From assembly GCA_037969175.1 (NCBI GenBank), contig JBBKWX010000027.1, positions 1-8,452 of the forward strand: a stretch of DNA of 8,452 nt. The letters run 5' to 3'. This DNA is from JBBKWX01 sp037969175. Its GTDB lineage: Bacteria; Bacteroidota; Bacteroidia; AKYH767-A; JBBKVM01. Positions within the stretch are counted from its first letter, which is position 1. Each line of letters begins with the position of its first letter. The translations under genes were made by a program, and so were the position numbers. The notes beneath the pieces are model-generated. The model was not told where the DNA came from. It was given only the letters and a program-made list of their open reading frames with translations, and made no database searches. Of this stretch, positions 1 through 6,393 are shown in pieces.

Positions 1-1
1 T

Positions 2-478
2 TATGATCTCATCATTCAAAATTTGACAGAATTAAAACGACTCAGGCGGGAACTAAATTCAAAATCACATATTAATCTCAGATTGATGGTTCGGCCATCA
101 CAAAAAGGAAAAATAGAAAGGGAGAGTTTAAAGTTTTGGAGTCAGTTTGGGGATTCTGTTATGCCTCAGTATGTTTTAAAAACACAGGGAATTGAAACCA
201 TATCTGATGCATTCACACCCTGGCAAATGGCTAAAGATGAATACCCGAAATGCTCACTCCCCTTTAGAAATATACAGATAAGAGCCAATGGTGATGTCCC
301 TATTTGTCAGATCTCCGGGAGTACGCTTGACTCGGAAAAGAAATTGATCACGGGTAATGTAAATACCGATTCCATTAACAAAATTTGGAGAGAAGGTTTG
401 TTTAAACAATACCGTACAGGACACAGACAGAGAGATACTGCATTGATTCCAATTTGTAAAGGTTGCAAAGGTTGTTAA
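2..478 (+). CDS. Radical SAM protein, C-terminal SPASM part (5' end outside window)
   Basis: The reading frame is open from the first complete codon, so the gene starts upstream and the TTG at 23 need not be its start. About 158 residues are visible. The last 75 look like a SPASM domain, which in radical SAM enzymes binds auxiliary Fe-S clusters: CSLPFRNIQIRANGDVPICQ gives Cys, a nucleic-acid-like beta turn with NGDV, then Cys. It is followed by GNV, the SINKIW helix, a YRTGHR segment and a terminal Cys cluster CKGCKGC. The N-terminal radical SAM core with its CxxxCxxC motif would lie outside the window, so the reaction and substrate cannot be told. The family includes peptide-modifying maturases and sulfatase-activating enzymes, and it also includes radical SAM proteins in sugar or lipid clusters. 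No downstream partner survives, because the next 500 bases are decayed genes. Confidence 0.82.
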   Translation, partial: YDLIIQNLTELKRLRRELNSKSHINLRLMVRPSQKGKIERESLKFWSQFGDSVMPQYVLKTQGIETISDAFTPWQMAKDEYPKCSLPFRNIQIRANGDVPICQISGSTLDSEKKLITGNVNTDSINKIWREGLFKQYRTGHRQRDTALIPICKGCKGC

Positions 479-543
479 AGTTTTACTAAAAAGGGATATC
501 GCAATTAGTACAGGAGTTTATTCAGAACGTTTTGGGGAATCAT

Positions 544-656
544 ATAAAAATTATTGTATCCGTATTGCGTTTGACTTCTGCCAATATTGCCTTCTCACAA
601 GATGAGATCCCTAAACCCGAAGCAAAGAAAACGATTGCTATAAAAACAATTATTCT
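544..656 (+). pseudogene. Remnant: N-terminus of a secreted protein with mutated start
   Basis: Read from 544 the frame gives a typical Bacteroidota signal peptide, KIIVSVLRLTSANIAFSQ, followed by DEIPKPEAKKTIAIKT. A signal peptidase cut after AFS or FSQ would be expected. The codon where Met should be is ATA, one base from ATG. After about residue 34 the sensible reading moves to another frame (NNYSNAP around 645-662), and the original frame stops at 688-690. Only about 35-40 codons survive, so the mature protein cannot be identified. It abuts a YdeI-type remnant with no gap, so a deletion may have joined two unrelated genes. The frame is also open upstream to 490, but that part does not look like a signal sequence. 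Confidence 0.45.
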
Positions 657-1004
657 AATGCCCCTGATCAGAGGAGCAGAATTATCATGAAGCGAGTTGA
701 AAAAATGTTGGTGCAATGTAAGATGGCACTGAGTGGACAGCTACTAGTTGATTTGCCAAAAAGACCGATACCTGGGAAACATTAGTTGATGTAGAAAATT
801 CAGTCGTACCGGACGACTTGCAGAAATTGCTAAATGAAAACGAGACAGCATTAAAAAACTTTATGGCATTTCCTAAATACGTCGAAACGAATAATTTTAG
901 AATGGATCTTTAATGCAAAAAAAGCCGAAACAAAAGAAAAACGAATTGAAGAAACAGTACGAATTGCAGCAGACAAAATAAGAGCAAGCCATTACAGGCA
1001 ATGA
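657..1004 (+). pseudogene. YdeI/OmpD-associated family protein, frameshifted 3' half
   Basis: Three reading-frame pieces together make the C-terminal half of a YdeI/OmpD-associated (OmdA-type, sometimes called bacteriocin-protection) protein. Piece 1 (about 657-762) reads RVEKMLVQCKMALSGQLLVDLPK, which matches the family's RVxxLIxxGKM helix. Piece 2 (about 761-900) reads KKTDTWETLVDVENS and then VVPDDLQKLLNENETALKNF, the family's VPxDLxxxLxxNxxAxxxF segment. Piece 3 (903-1004) reads WIFNAKKAETKEKRIEETV, the WIxxAKxxETRxxRI signature, and stops at TGA 1002-1004. The frame shifts near 762 and near 890-903. The first half of the family, about 100 residues, is missing. In intact relatives this is a small cytoplasmic protein whose biochemical activity is poorly known. 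It cannot make a product here unless both shifts are sequencing errors. Confidence 0.75.
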
Positions 1005-1311
1005 GTGAAAAAGGACAAACATCTAATATAGGTCAGCCATGAAGTTTATCTCGCTCGTATATTGGTAATATAGATTTCATTGATTGTATATCTTAGCTTG
1101 ATAAATTAACCTTAAACTATTCAACACCGTCAGGCGCTGAAAAGTTGGGGTTCATTTGAACAACGAAAGATTCAATGATAGATTTCTTTTGAAAAATATA
1201 GGAAGGTTAAGCATTTTATGCTACTTTTCTTGCTGATTGACATTAACTTATAGCCCAACTCAATCTTTTCAAACTTTGACAAAGCCTGTCTTAAACTAAA
1301 ATTAATTTCAA
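1005..1311. other. Intergenic stretch without recognisable content
   Basis: I see no coding region, tRNA, strong hairpin or near-consensus Bacteroidota promoter (TTTG, 19 nt, TAnnTTTG) here. It separates the decayed YdeI remnant from the lipoprotein gene and must carry that gene's promoter. A TTGACA-like sequence lies about 35 bases before the start codon, but without a matching -7 element it is not convincing. Confidence 0.5.
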
Positions 1312-1896
1312 ATGAATACTTTCAGAACTTTACTGGTATTATCGTTTGCAATGCTCTTATCAACTTCTTGCGAAAGGCTATATGATATTGAGGGGCAGGT
1401 TGTCAATAGTTGTAACCAGCCTGTGCCAGGAGTAACTGTCATTTTTGCGGGATGTTCAAACGCAATTGCCATTGTAGGAAGCAACCCGTATTTCGACTAT
1501 ACAACTATAACTGATGCCAATGGCAGATTCTCTTTTAGGGAACGCGAAAGATGTGACGATGTATATCTAAATATTGATGGAAAAGCAAGTGTTTTCCTCA
1601 CGGACCGCCATGAAGAAATAACATATGTCCTTGGAGAATATGTCAACGTATTTTTCCATTTCAATTTAAAGACCGGTGATAAAATCTCCGAAATCTATGT
1701 TATGGATTTACCGGTCGAGCAGAGGAGTTATTCAAGCCAGTATTCTGATTCATTATTTAGAGTCGATTATATGCCTTTAGGTACTACGTTTAGAATTAAG
1801 ACTAAATATTACTCAACTACATTCTTGATGGAAAGAATAGACACGATTCCGTATAACTGTGACTGGAGAGAAAAACACGTGTATGTTCAATTGTAA
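1312..1896 (+). CDS. Lipoprotein with carboxypeptidase-regulatory-like fold, 194 aa
   Basis: The N-terminus MNTFRTLLVLSFAMLLSTSC is a lipoprotein signal with a lipobox ending in Cys20, so the mature protein should be lipid-anchored in the cell envelope. Residues about 24-90 resemble a carboxypeptidase regulatory-like beta-sandwich: DIEGQVVNSCNQPVPGVTV, then a TDANGRFSF strand, the usual GxVxxxxxxPlxGvxVxxxg...TdxnGxFxf pattern. Besides Cys20 there are Cys34, Cys48, Cys81 and Cys183, so disulfides are possible. The C-terminal half (residues 90-194) is rich in beta-type sequence and not recognised. Such domains usually stand at the front of TonB-dependent receptors or serve as small surface modules; here there is no receptor part. 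The following UPF0158 gene is on the same strand 55 bp downstream and could be co-transcribed. The function is unknown. Confidence 0.8.
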   Translation: MNTFRTLLVLSFAMLLSTSCERLYDIEGQVVNSCNQPVPGVTVIFAGCSNAIAIVGSNPYFDYTTITDANGRFSFRERERCDDVYLNIDGKASVFLTDRHEEITYVLGEYVNVFFHFNLKTGDKISEIYVMDLPVEQRSYSSQYSDSLFRVDYMPLGTTFRIKTKYYSTTFLMERIDTIPYNCDWREKHVYVQL

Positions 1897-1951
1897 TAGA
1901 TATGATGATAAGAAAATATATACCGTCAACGATTCTCTGCTTTACCACAGA

Positions 1952-2386
1952 ATGATAAAATTGACAGATAAGCAAATTGATGAAATAGCTCAGAACTTGG
2001 ATTGTGGCTTCAACTGTCACATCAGTAAAGATGGGGAAGAATTTATATTTATTCCGGAGGAAATGGAAATGTATGATTTTGAAGATAATCCATGGATAGA
2101 CCTGATAGAAAAAGTTGAACAAAACCCCGATAATTATTTTGATATTGAAATATTAAGATCCTATCAATCCTTCGAAATCATGGAAGACTTCATGAGATCA
2201 TTATCTGACTCGCTTGAATTAAAAAATCGATTATATAAAGCGCTAAAAAACAGAAAACCATTCCGGGGATTCATGCATATAATTGATAACTCAGGGGAAT
2301 ATAGAGAAGCGTGGTTTAAATTTAAAAACCAAAAACTTAAGGAATATGTATTGGAGTCAGTTGAAAACTTCAATACAATGAAGTAA
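1952..2386 (+). CDS. UPF0158 family protein, 144 aa
   Basis: This matches the uncharacterised UPF0158 family along its whole length. It begins KLTDKQIDEIAQNLDCG, the usual opening helix and DCG turn. It continues with a short beta part (FIFIPEE), acidic linker EDNPW and EKVEQNPDNYFDIE, then SFEIMEDFM, an LKNRLYKAL helix and the signature RKPFRGF...IDNSGEYREAWFKFKN. These small soluble proteins have no known biochemical role. I chose ATG 1952 because family members start right before this helix. An upstream GTG (1859) and ATG (1883) are in frame, but they would add 23-31 unlike residues and overlap the lipoprotein gene. There is no clear Shine-Dalgarno sequence, which is normal for the phylum. 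A hairpin begins at the stop codon. Confidence 0.85.
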   Translation: MIKLTDKQIDEIAQNLDCGFNCHISKDGEEFIFIPEEMEMYDFEDNPWIDLIEKVEQNPDNYFDIEILRSYQSFEIMEDFMRSLSDSLELKNRLYKALKNRKPFRGFMHIIDNSGEYREAWFKFKNQKLKEYVLESVENFNTMK

Positions 2387-2413
2387 AAAAGTTGTGTATA
2401 ACACCAACTTTTT
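2386..2413 (+). terminator. Short A/T-flanked hairpin after the UPF0158 gene
   Basis: AAAAAGTTG (2386-2394) pairs with CAACTTTTT (2405-2413), a 9-bp perfect stem with a 10-nt loop, starting within the stop codon of the preceding gene. The T run forms the 3' side of the stem, so it fits a weak intrinsic terminator. An alternative small hairpin, GTGT/ACAC, can form inside the loop region. The stem has few G-C pairs, so efficiency is uncertain. Confidence 0.45.
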
Positions 2414-2526
2414 ACCAATCAAGTTTTGGAAACTGGCTGAATAGGATTTAGGTATTTTTAAATTTGGACCCACGCGCCACAACACCTACAATCCGGAATA
2501 CCCTTCCAAAAGCAATGATCGTAAAT

Positions 2527-2561
2527 GGTGTTTAAAATGACAGCTTTTCCGGTTAAACACC
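2527..2561. repeat. Inverted repeat in the hipBA upstream region
   Basis: GGTGTTTAA (2527-2535) is the exact reverse complement of TTAAACACC (2553-2561), with 17 bases between. No T run follows, so it is not a classical terminator. It could be a distal regulator site or part of a small structured RNA. It lies about 105 bases upstream of the hipBA promoter. Confidence 0.4.
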
Positions 2562-2631
2562 TTTCGGCCATATTGGAATATTGGTAAATACCATCATAAA
2601 GCAGTAAATAACAGCTAATGTATGCAATTAC

Positions 2632-2647
2632 CAACATTTAAATGTTG
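2632..2647. promoter_or_regulatory. Perfect 16-bp palindrome over the -33 element (candidate HipB operator)
   Basis: CAACATTTAAATGTTG is a perfect 16-bp palindrome whose last four bases are the GTTG of the proposed -33 element. A dimeric HTH antitoxin bound here would block sigma-factor contact. Bases outside the palindrome do not extend the symmetry. Confidence 0.55.
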
Positions 2648-2674
2648 TGCGTATAGTTATATTACCTATATTTG
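2644..2674 (+). promoter_or_regulatory. Bacteroidota-type promoter for hipBA
   Basis: The -33 element GTTG (2644-2647) and the -7 element TATATTTG (2667-2674) are separated by exactly 19 bases. This matches the Bacteroidota consensus TTTG-N19-TAnnTTTG with one change in the -33 box. Transcription should start near 2680, leaving a leader of roughly 35 bases before the ATG at 2717. Palindromes cover both elements. Confidence 0.65.
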
Positions 2675-2683
2675 AATAGGTAA
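2662..2683. promoter_or_regulatory. 8-bp-arm palindrome around the -7 element (candidate HipB operator)
   Basis: TTACCTAT (2662-2669) is the exact reverse complement of ATAGGTAA (2676-2683), with six bases between. The -7 box lies across the left arm and spacer. Its sequence differs from the -33 palindrome, though both contain an ACC/GGT or AAC/GTT core, so the two sites may bind HipB with different strength. Confidence 0.55.
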
Positions 2684-2716
2684 ATACCAACAATAAGTAG
2701 TTTAATAGCAGTAAAG

Positions 2717-3064
2717 ATGGCAAATACCAGCATAGAATGGTTGTCCATGAGCGACAAATCAATTATTTCCATAGTTGGAAAATACATAAAACACCAACGT
2801 TTAATTCAAAATAAAACTCAAGCAAATATTGCTGAAATAGCCGGAATTAATCGCTGGACTATGAGTCAAATTGAAAATGGAGAAGCTATCTCATTGACTT
2901 CATTAATACAGATCCTAAGAGCTCTTAATCTTTTAGATATACTTCATGTTTTTGAAACTCAAACGCAATTGAGTCCATTAGAGCTTGCTAAGCTGGAAAA
3001 ACAAGAAAGACAAAGAGCCAGCACAAGCAATGAAGCGAACAAAAAAAATAAAAGTGAATGGTAG
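2717..3064 (+). CDS. hipB: HipB-like antitoxin, HTH (Xre/Cro) DNA-binding protein, 115 aa
   Basis: A single HTH_3 (Xre-type) domain covers about residues 18-76: GKYIKHQRLIQNKTQANIAE, then AGINRWTMSQIENGEAIS as turn and recognition helix, then the LTSLIQILRALNLLDIL helices. In HipBA modules this protein neutralises the HipA kinase by direct binding and represses its own operon. The C-terminal tail from residue 85 is charged and low in complexity (KLEKQERQRASTSNEANKKNK) and is probably flexible. ATG 2717 gives ten residues ahead of a second ATG (2747), which would also leave the domain complete; neither has a clear ribosome site. The gene overlaps hipA by 7 bp, so translation is probably coupled. 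The promoter and palindromes directly upstream support autoregulation. Confidence 0.85.
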   Translation: MANTSIEWLSMSDKSIISIVGKYIKHQRLIQNKTQANIAEIAGINRWTMSQIENGEAISLTSLIQILRALNLLDILHVFETQTQLSPLELAKLEKQERQRASTSNEANKKNKSEW

Positions 3065-4374
3065 AAGTAAAAACCGCTTTTGTTAAAATTTGGGGACAAA
3101 CTGTTGGAGCCGTAGCCTGGGATGAGAGTTTGGGGATCTGCAGCTTTGAATATGAGCCTAAGTTTAAATCAAAAAATATAGATCTGGCACCCATCAAAAT
3201 GCCAATTCAATCAAGCCAAAACATATTCTCATTTCCGGAATTAAGAATGTCTTTAAATAGTGAATATGATACATTTAAAGGCTTACCGGGATTGTTGGCT
3301 GATGTATTACCGGATAAATATGGAAATCAATTAATCAATATTTGGTTAGCACAGAATGGCCGTCATGCAAACAGTATGAACCCCATAGAACAACTATGTT
3401 TTATTGGAACAAGAGGCATGGGGGCCTTAGAATTTGAACCGGCTCAACTGGCATCATCTAAGAATACCTTTCAAGTAGAAATAAAAAGCATGGTTGATAT
3501 TGCTCAACGCATGCTGGATAAACGGACAGAATTTGAGACAAGCCTGAAAGAAGACGAGCGACAGGCCGTAATGGAAATTTTAAAAATAGGAACTTCTGCA
3601 GGAGGCGCCAGACCAAAAGCAATTATAGCCTATAATAAAAAAACAGGGCAGGTTCGTTCGGGACAAACGAATGCACCAAAGGGATTTGAACATTGGCTCA
3701 TAAAATTAGACGGTGTAAGTGATGCTCAATTCGGAGAAAGCAAAGGTTATGGGCGCGTAGAAATGGCGTATTATAATATGGCAACAGATTGCGGTTTAAA
3801 AATGATGGAATCTGAATTATTAGAAGAAAATGGCCGAGCTCATTTTATGACTAAAAGGTTTGATAGAGAAAACGGTTCTGTGAAACATCATGTCCAGACT
3901 TTTTGTGCATTACAACACTATGACTTTAATGAAGTCAGGAGTTATAGTTACGAACAGTTATTTCAAACCATGAGAATACTTCATTTACCCTACCCTGATG
4001 CAGAACAAATGTATCGCAGAATGGTCTTTAATGTTATTGCCAGAAACTGTGATGACCATACTAAGAATTTTGCTTTTCGACTTAAAGAAGGAAGTGATTG
4101 GGAATTAGCTCCTGCATACGATGTGTGTCACGCGTATAGACCTGACAGTATTTGGGTGAGTCAGCATGCGTTAAGTATTGGTGGAAAAAGGACAGGAATT
4201 ATGAAAGAAGATTTATTCAGTTTTGCCAAGGCAATGAACATAAAAAAATCTTCAAATATAATCTCTGAAATAAATGCTAAAATTCAAAACTGGAATAATT
4301 ATGCTGATGAAGTAAATGTCAATACAAAACTAAGAGATTCAATAAAAAAAACACTGTTGAATTTAGATAGTTAA
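3058..4374 (+). CDS. hipA: HipA-family Ser/Thr protein kinase toxin, 438 aa
   Basis: A full-length HipA kinase, close to the 440 residues of E. coli HipA. The N-terminal subdomain (about 1-125) has the family's short beta start VKIWGQTVGAVAWD, the FKGLPGLLADVLPDKYG block and the FIGTRGMGALEF block. The nucleotide loop is GTSAGGARPKA (178-188); its Ser180 region corresponds to the loop holding the autophosphorylated Ser150 of E. coli HipA. The catalytic stretch NVIARNCDDHTKN (325-337) supplies Asp332 as base and Asn337 as metal ligand, and ELAPAYD gives the metal-binding Asp355. Asp332 and Asp355 are 23 residues apart, as are Asp309 and Asp332 in E. coli. All key residues are present, so it should be active. 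E. coli HipA phosphorylates glutamyl-tRNA synthetase and causes persistence; the target here is not known. It is co-transcribed with hipB. Confidence 0.92.
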   Translation: MVEVKTAFVKIWGQTVGAVAWDESLGICSFEYEPKFKSKNIDLAPIKMPIQSSQNIFSFPELRMSLNSEYDTFKGLPGLLADVLPDKYGNQLINIWLAQNGRHANSMNPIEQLCFIGTRGMGALEFEPAQLASSKNTFQVEIKSMVDIAQRMLDKRTEFETSLKEDERQAVMEILKIGTSAGGARPKAIIAYNKKTGQVRSGQTNAPKGFEHWLIKLDGVSDAQFGESKGYGRVEMAYYNMATDCGLKMMESELLEENGRAHFMTKRFDRENGSVKHHVQTFCALQHYDFNEVRSYSYEQLFQTMRILHLPYPDAEQMYRRMVFNVIARNCDDHTKNFAFRLKEGSDWELAPAYDVCHAYRPDSIWVSQHALSIGGKRTGIMKEDLFSFAKAMNIKKSSNIISEINAKIQNWNNYADEVNVNTKLRDSIKKTLLNLDS

Positions 4375-4395
4375 AAACTCGACATTCAATATAAT

Positions 4396-5210
4396 ATGAA
4401 ATGCACCTTTAATATATTAACAGACACCCGGCAATTTTGACAGTACTCTTTCTGACGGCTCTATCGGTTTCATCGTATTCACAATCAGCAGATAGTTTAA
4501 ACGAAAAGCATGTAGTTATTACAACTTCGATTACAGACTATATCCCGACAATTAATCTTAACACGGGCAACTTTAATATCGGGACAGAGATCTATTTAAA
4601 AAAACAGAAAATCTTTGTTTGCCAACATTGGATTTGTTAAATCTTATCGAACAAAAACAGGCTATCTTGGCGTTTCTGCACAAAATTCGCAAGGTCTAAA
4701 AATGCAAGTCGAAGGAAGGCATTATCTCAACAAACATAAAATAGTTGATCCGGTAATACTACTTTTCTGGCCGCACATCTTTTTCAGTACAACTCACAGG
4801 AACTTCAAAATGCAGGTTGCTATGTTGCTTTAAATTCAAACTATCAATGGACAGCAACAGACAGACAAGAAAGAGTTTTAGATCATATTTCAAATACTCC
4901 GTTTCCCAATTTCGAACATTATAAACAAAACATCTACACGGTAAACAGAAATGTTGTTGGATTAAATATGGTATTCGGTTATCAGTGTATAAAAACTGGA
5001 GGGTTCACAGTCGACTATGCGGTCGGGCTTTGTGGAAAATTTATCTCCAGCAGTTCACGTAATAGAATGGGTACAGACAGCTACTGGCCAAATTCTCAGC
5101 AAGGTTTCCTTTCGTATAAATTATTTGACAAAAGCACTGGTTTTTCTCCAAGCTTTATTTATCAATTTCAGCTGGGCTGGGCTTTTAAAAAACAAAATAG
5201 CGGAATGTAA
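4396..5210 (+). pseudogene. Outer-membrane beta-barrel protein gene broken by frameshifts
   Basis: Pieces in two frames make one coherent secreted barrel protein of about 265 residues. Frame shifts: from the ATG at 4396 into HPAILTVLFLTALSVSSYSQ (about 4425-4485), a signal peptide ending SYSQ. The next piece is SADSLNEKHVVITTSITDY...NIGTEIYL up to an A7 run (4598-4604). Removing one A joins it to LKNRKSLFANIGFVKSYRTK and on to GRHYLNKHKIVDP. A one-base gain near 4751 then opens NTTFLAAHLFQYNSQEL, LNSNYQWTATDRQE and VFGYQCIKTGGFTVDYAVGL, ending in FIYQFQLGWAFKKQNSGM. The pattern recalls DUF3575-like Bacteroidota barrels with a GxxxExxYYL...RHYLxxxK theme, but I am not sure of the family. A further shift near 5200 could extend it to VQANIYLRKKV at 5253. 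Compensating shifts at homopolymers leave sequencing error open. Confidence 0.65.
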
Positions 5211-5279
5211 TTTCAATGTTCAAGCCAATATATATCTGAGAAAAAAGGTGTAATATTACTATAACATAGCATAACCTAA

Positions 5280-5387
5280 ATGATTGATTATAATAAATCC
5301 ATCTTTGTCTTTTTGGGTGTTGAAAAGATTTGTTTTAAATTACTACAGCAATTCCAAGAAATTATCGATGAGGGATTTGTGAAATAG
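5280..5387 (+). CDS. Possible 35-residue ORF, unrecognised
   Basis: ATG 5280 opens a frame reading MIDYNKSIFVFLGVEKICFK and then LLQQFQEIIDEGFVK before a TAG. The amino-acid make-up is plausible for a folded amphipathic helix (LLQQFQEIIDEGF), which is unusual for random AT-rich DNA, but no family is recognised and no ribosome site is evident. It may be the tail or relic of a larger gene, a small protein, or chance. It lies between the broken barrel gene and the DUF4239 gene. Confidence 0.2.
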   Translation: MIDYNKSIFVFLGVEKICFKLLQQFQEIIDEGFVK

Positions 5388-5435
5388 TAATTCCACATTA
5401 TGAAAAATTAAAAAATTACTTTTTTCCGGATAAAA

Positions 5436-6212
5436 ATGAAACAAGAAATTATGTACACTCACAATAGTATTTTAATTGTAAGCCTTCTAATGGCTGCGAT
5501 TCTACTTGCCTATGAAATTAGTTTTCGCTACGGAAGACATTTTCAACAAAAAACCGATAACGAAATTAAGACCCAAACAAATTCTATACAAGCAGGAATA
5601 TTGGGTCTTCTGGCTCTTCTTCTTGGGTTCACATTTAATATGGCACTGCAACGCTTTGATAACAGAAGTTATGCCGTGATCAAAGAAGCTAATTCAATTG
5701 GGACATCGATATTAAGAACTAAACTTTTGCCAAGTCCATACGATTCTTTAAATTATTCTTTATTACAAGAATATGTCGATTTAAGAATTGAAATAAGCAC
5801 CATCGATCTAACTGAGAAATCTGAACGTGCAGCGATCAATAAGCGAACGGATATGATTCAGGACTTAATTTGGGAAAATTCAATAAAGGCTGCAGAAATT
5901 GACCCCAGGCCAGTAACTACCGGGTATTTTATATCCTCGTTAAACGAGGTCATAGATTCACGAGGAGAAAGAAATGCAATACTTCAACGACATATTCCTG
6001 AAGTAATTCTTTTCTTGTTGTTTACAGTTTTTATAATTGGAGGAGCGCTAATGGGTTATACAAGTGGTCTGGAGTTAATTCGGGCATATGTTCCAACTGT
6101 AATGTTTACGGCATTGATCGTTTTAGTTGTATTTATTATACTGGATCTGGATCGACCCAAAAGAGGATTAATAAAAGTAAAACAAGATAGTCTGATTGAG
6201 TTAAAAAGGTAG
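5436..6212 (+). CDS. DUF4239 (bestrophin-like) four-helix membrane protein, 258 aa
   Basis: Four hydrophobic segments are visible: about residues 10-29, 52-70, 187-208 and 215-236. A soluble region of about 115 residues lies between the second and third. The family marks are LGLLALLLGFTFNMALQRFD after the second helix start, the NSIGTSILRTKLLP segment, the RGERNAILQRHIPEVILFLL entry to helix 3, GYTSGL between helices 3 and 4, and the closing LDLDRPKRGLIKV. This fits the DUF4239 family, annotated as bestrophin-like; bestrophins are anion channels, but transport by this family is not shown. The start is the first ATG (5436); a second ATG (5451) is also possible. It appears to be a single gene with no partner close by, and no clear promoter could be assigned. 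Confidence 0.82.
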   Translation: MKQEIMYTHNSILIVSLLMAAILLAYEISFRYGRHFQQKTDNEIKTQTNSIQAGILGLLALLLGFTFNMALQRFDNRSYAVIKEANSIGTSILRTKLLPSPYDSLNYSLLQEYVDLRIEISTIDLTEKSERAAINKRTDMIQDLIWENSIKAAEIDPRPVTTGYFISSLNEVIDSRGERNAILQRHIPEVILFLLFTVFIIGGALMGYTSGLELIRAYVPTVMFTALIVLVVFIILDLDRPKRGLIKVKQDSLIELKR

Positions 6213-6393
6213 AGATCAACTTGCTTTTGAAACTCTGATAAACAGAACCGATATTCTTGTTTCTGACTTTCTTTACATAGAGTGTTTTATTCTTTTATTA
6301 TCGATGATCCGAATTATTAACTGAAATTAGTTGTTACTATTTTCCGACATTTGAAAATGGATGAATTGTATTTGCCTTGATCATTAAATGTAA

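Larger units (their letters stand above)
2583..2689. repeat. Duplicated GGTAAATACCA motif, possible extra operators
   Basis: GGTAAATACCA occurs at 2583-2593 and again at 2679-2689, in the same direction, 96 bp apart. Each copy contains the small palindrome GGTA-AA-TACC. The bases after each copy are also alike: CATAAAGCAGTAAATA after the first, and CAATAAG...AGCAGTAAAG after the second. The downstream copy overlaps the right arm of the palindrome at the -7 element. This pattern suits several binding sites for one repressor, presumably HipB, but the assignment is inferred from position. Confidence 0.45.

Noticed and set aside
1859..1951. Longer start (GTG 1859) for the UPF0158 protein
   Set aside because: It would overlap the lipoprotein gene and add residues absent from the family; ATG 1952 fits the usual N-terminus.
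1817..2122. Minus-strand frame of about 100 residues
   Set aside because: It lies opposite the lipoprotein and UPF0158 genes, has a Phe/Ile-rich composition typical of an antisense shadow, and shows no domain.
2386..2413. Possible integron attC site in the short palindrome
   Set aside because: The stem is only 9 bp, no paired RYYYAAC/GTTRRRY core boxes with the right spacing are seen, and no integrase is in the window.
2164..2418. Minus-strand frame of 84 residues opposite UPF0158
   Set aside because: It runs opposite a conserved gene and has no recognisable motif.
2988..3197. Minus-strand frame across the hipB-hipA junction
   Set aside because: It is antisense to two well-supported genes and its poly-Phe text comes from A-rich codons.
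2717..4374. hipBA as a new anti-phage or novel system
   Set aside because: It is a standard two-gene HipBA toxin-antitoxin layout with no extra effector gene; only its regulation is notable.
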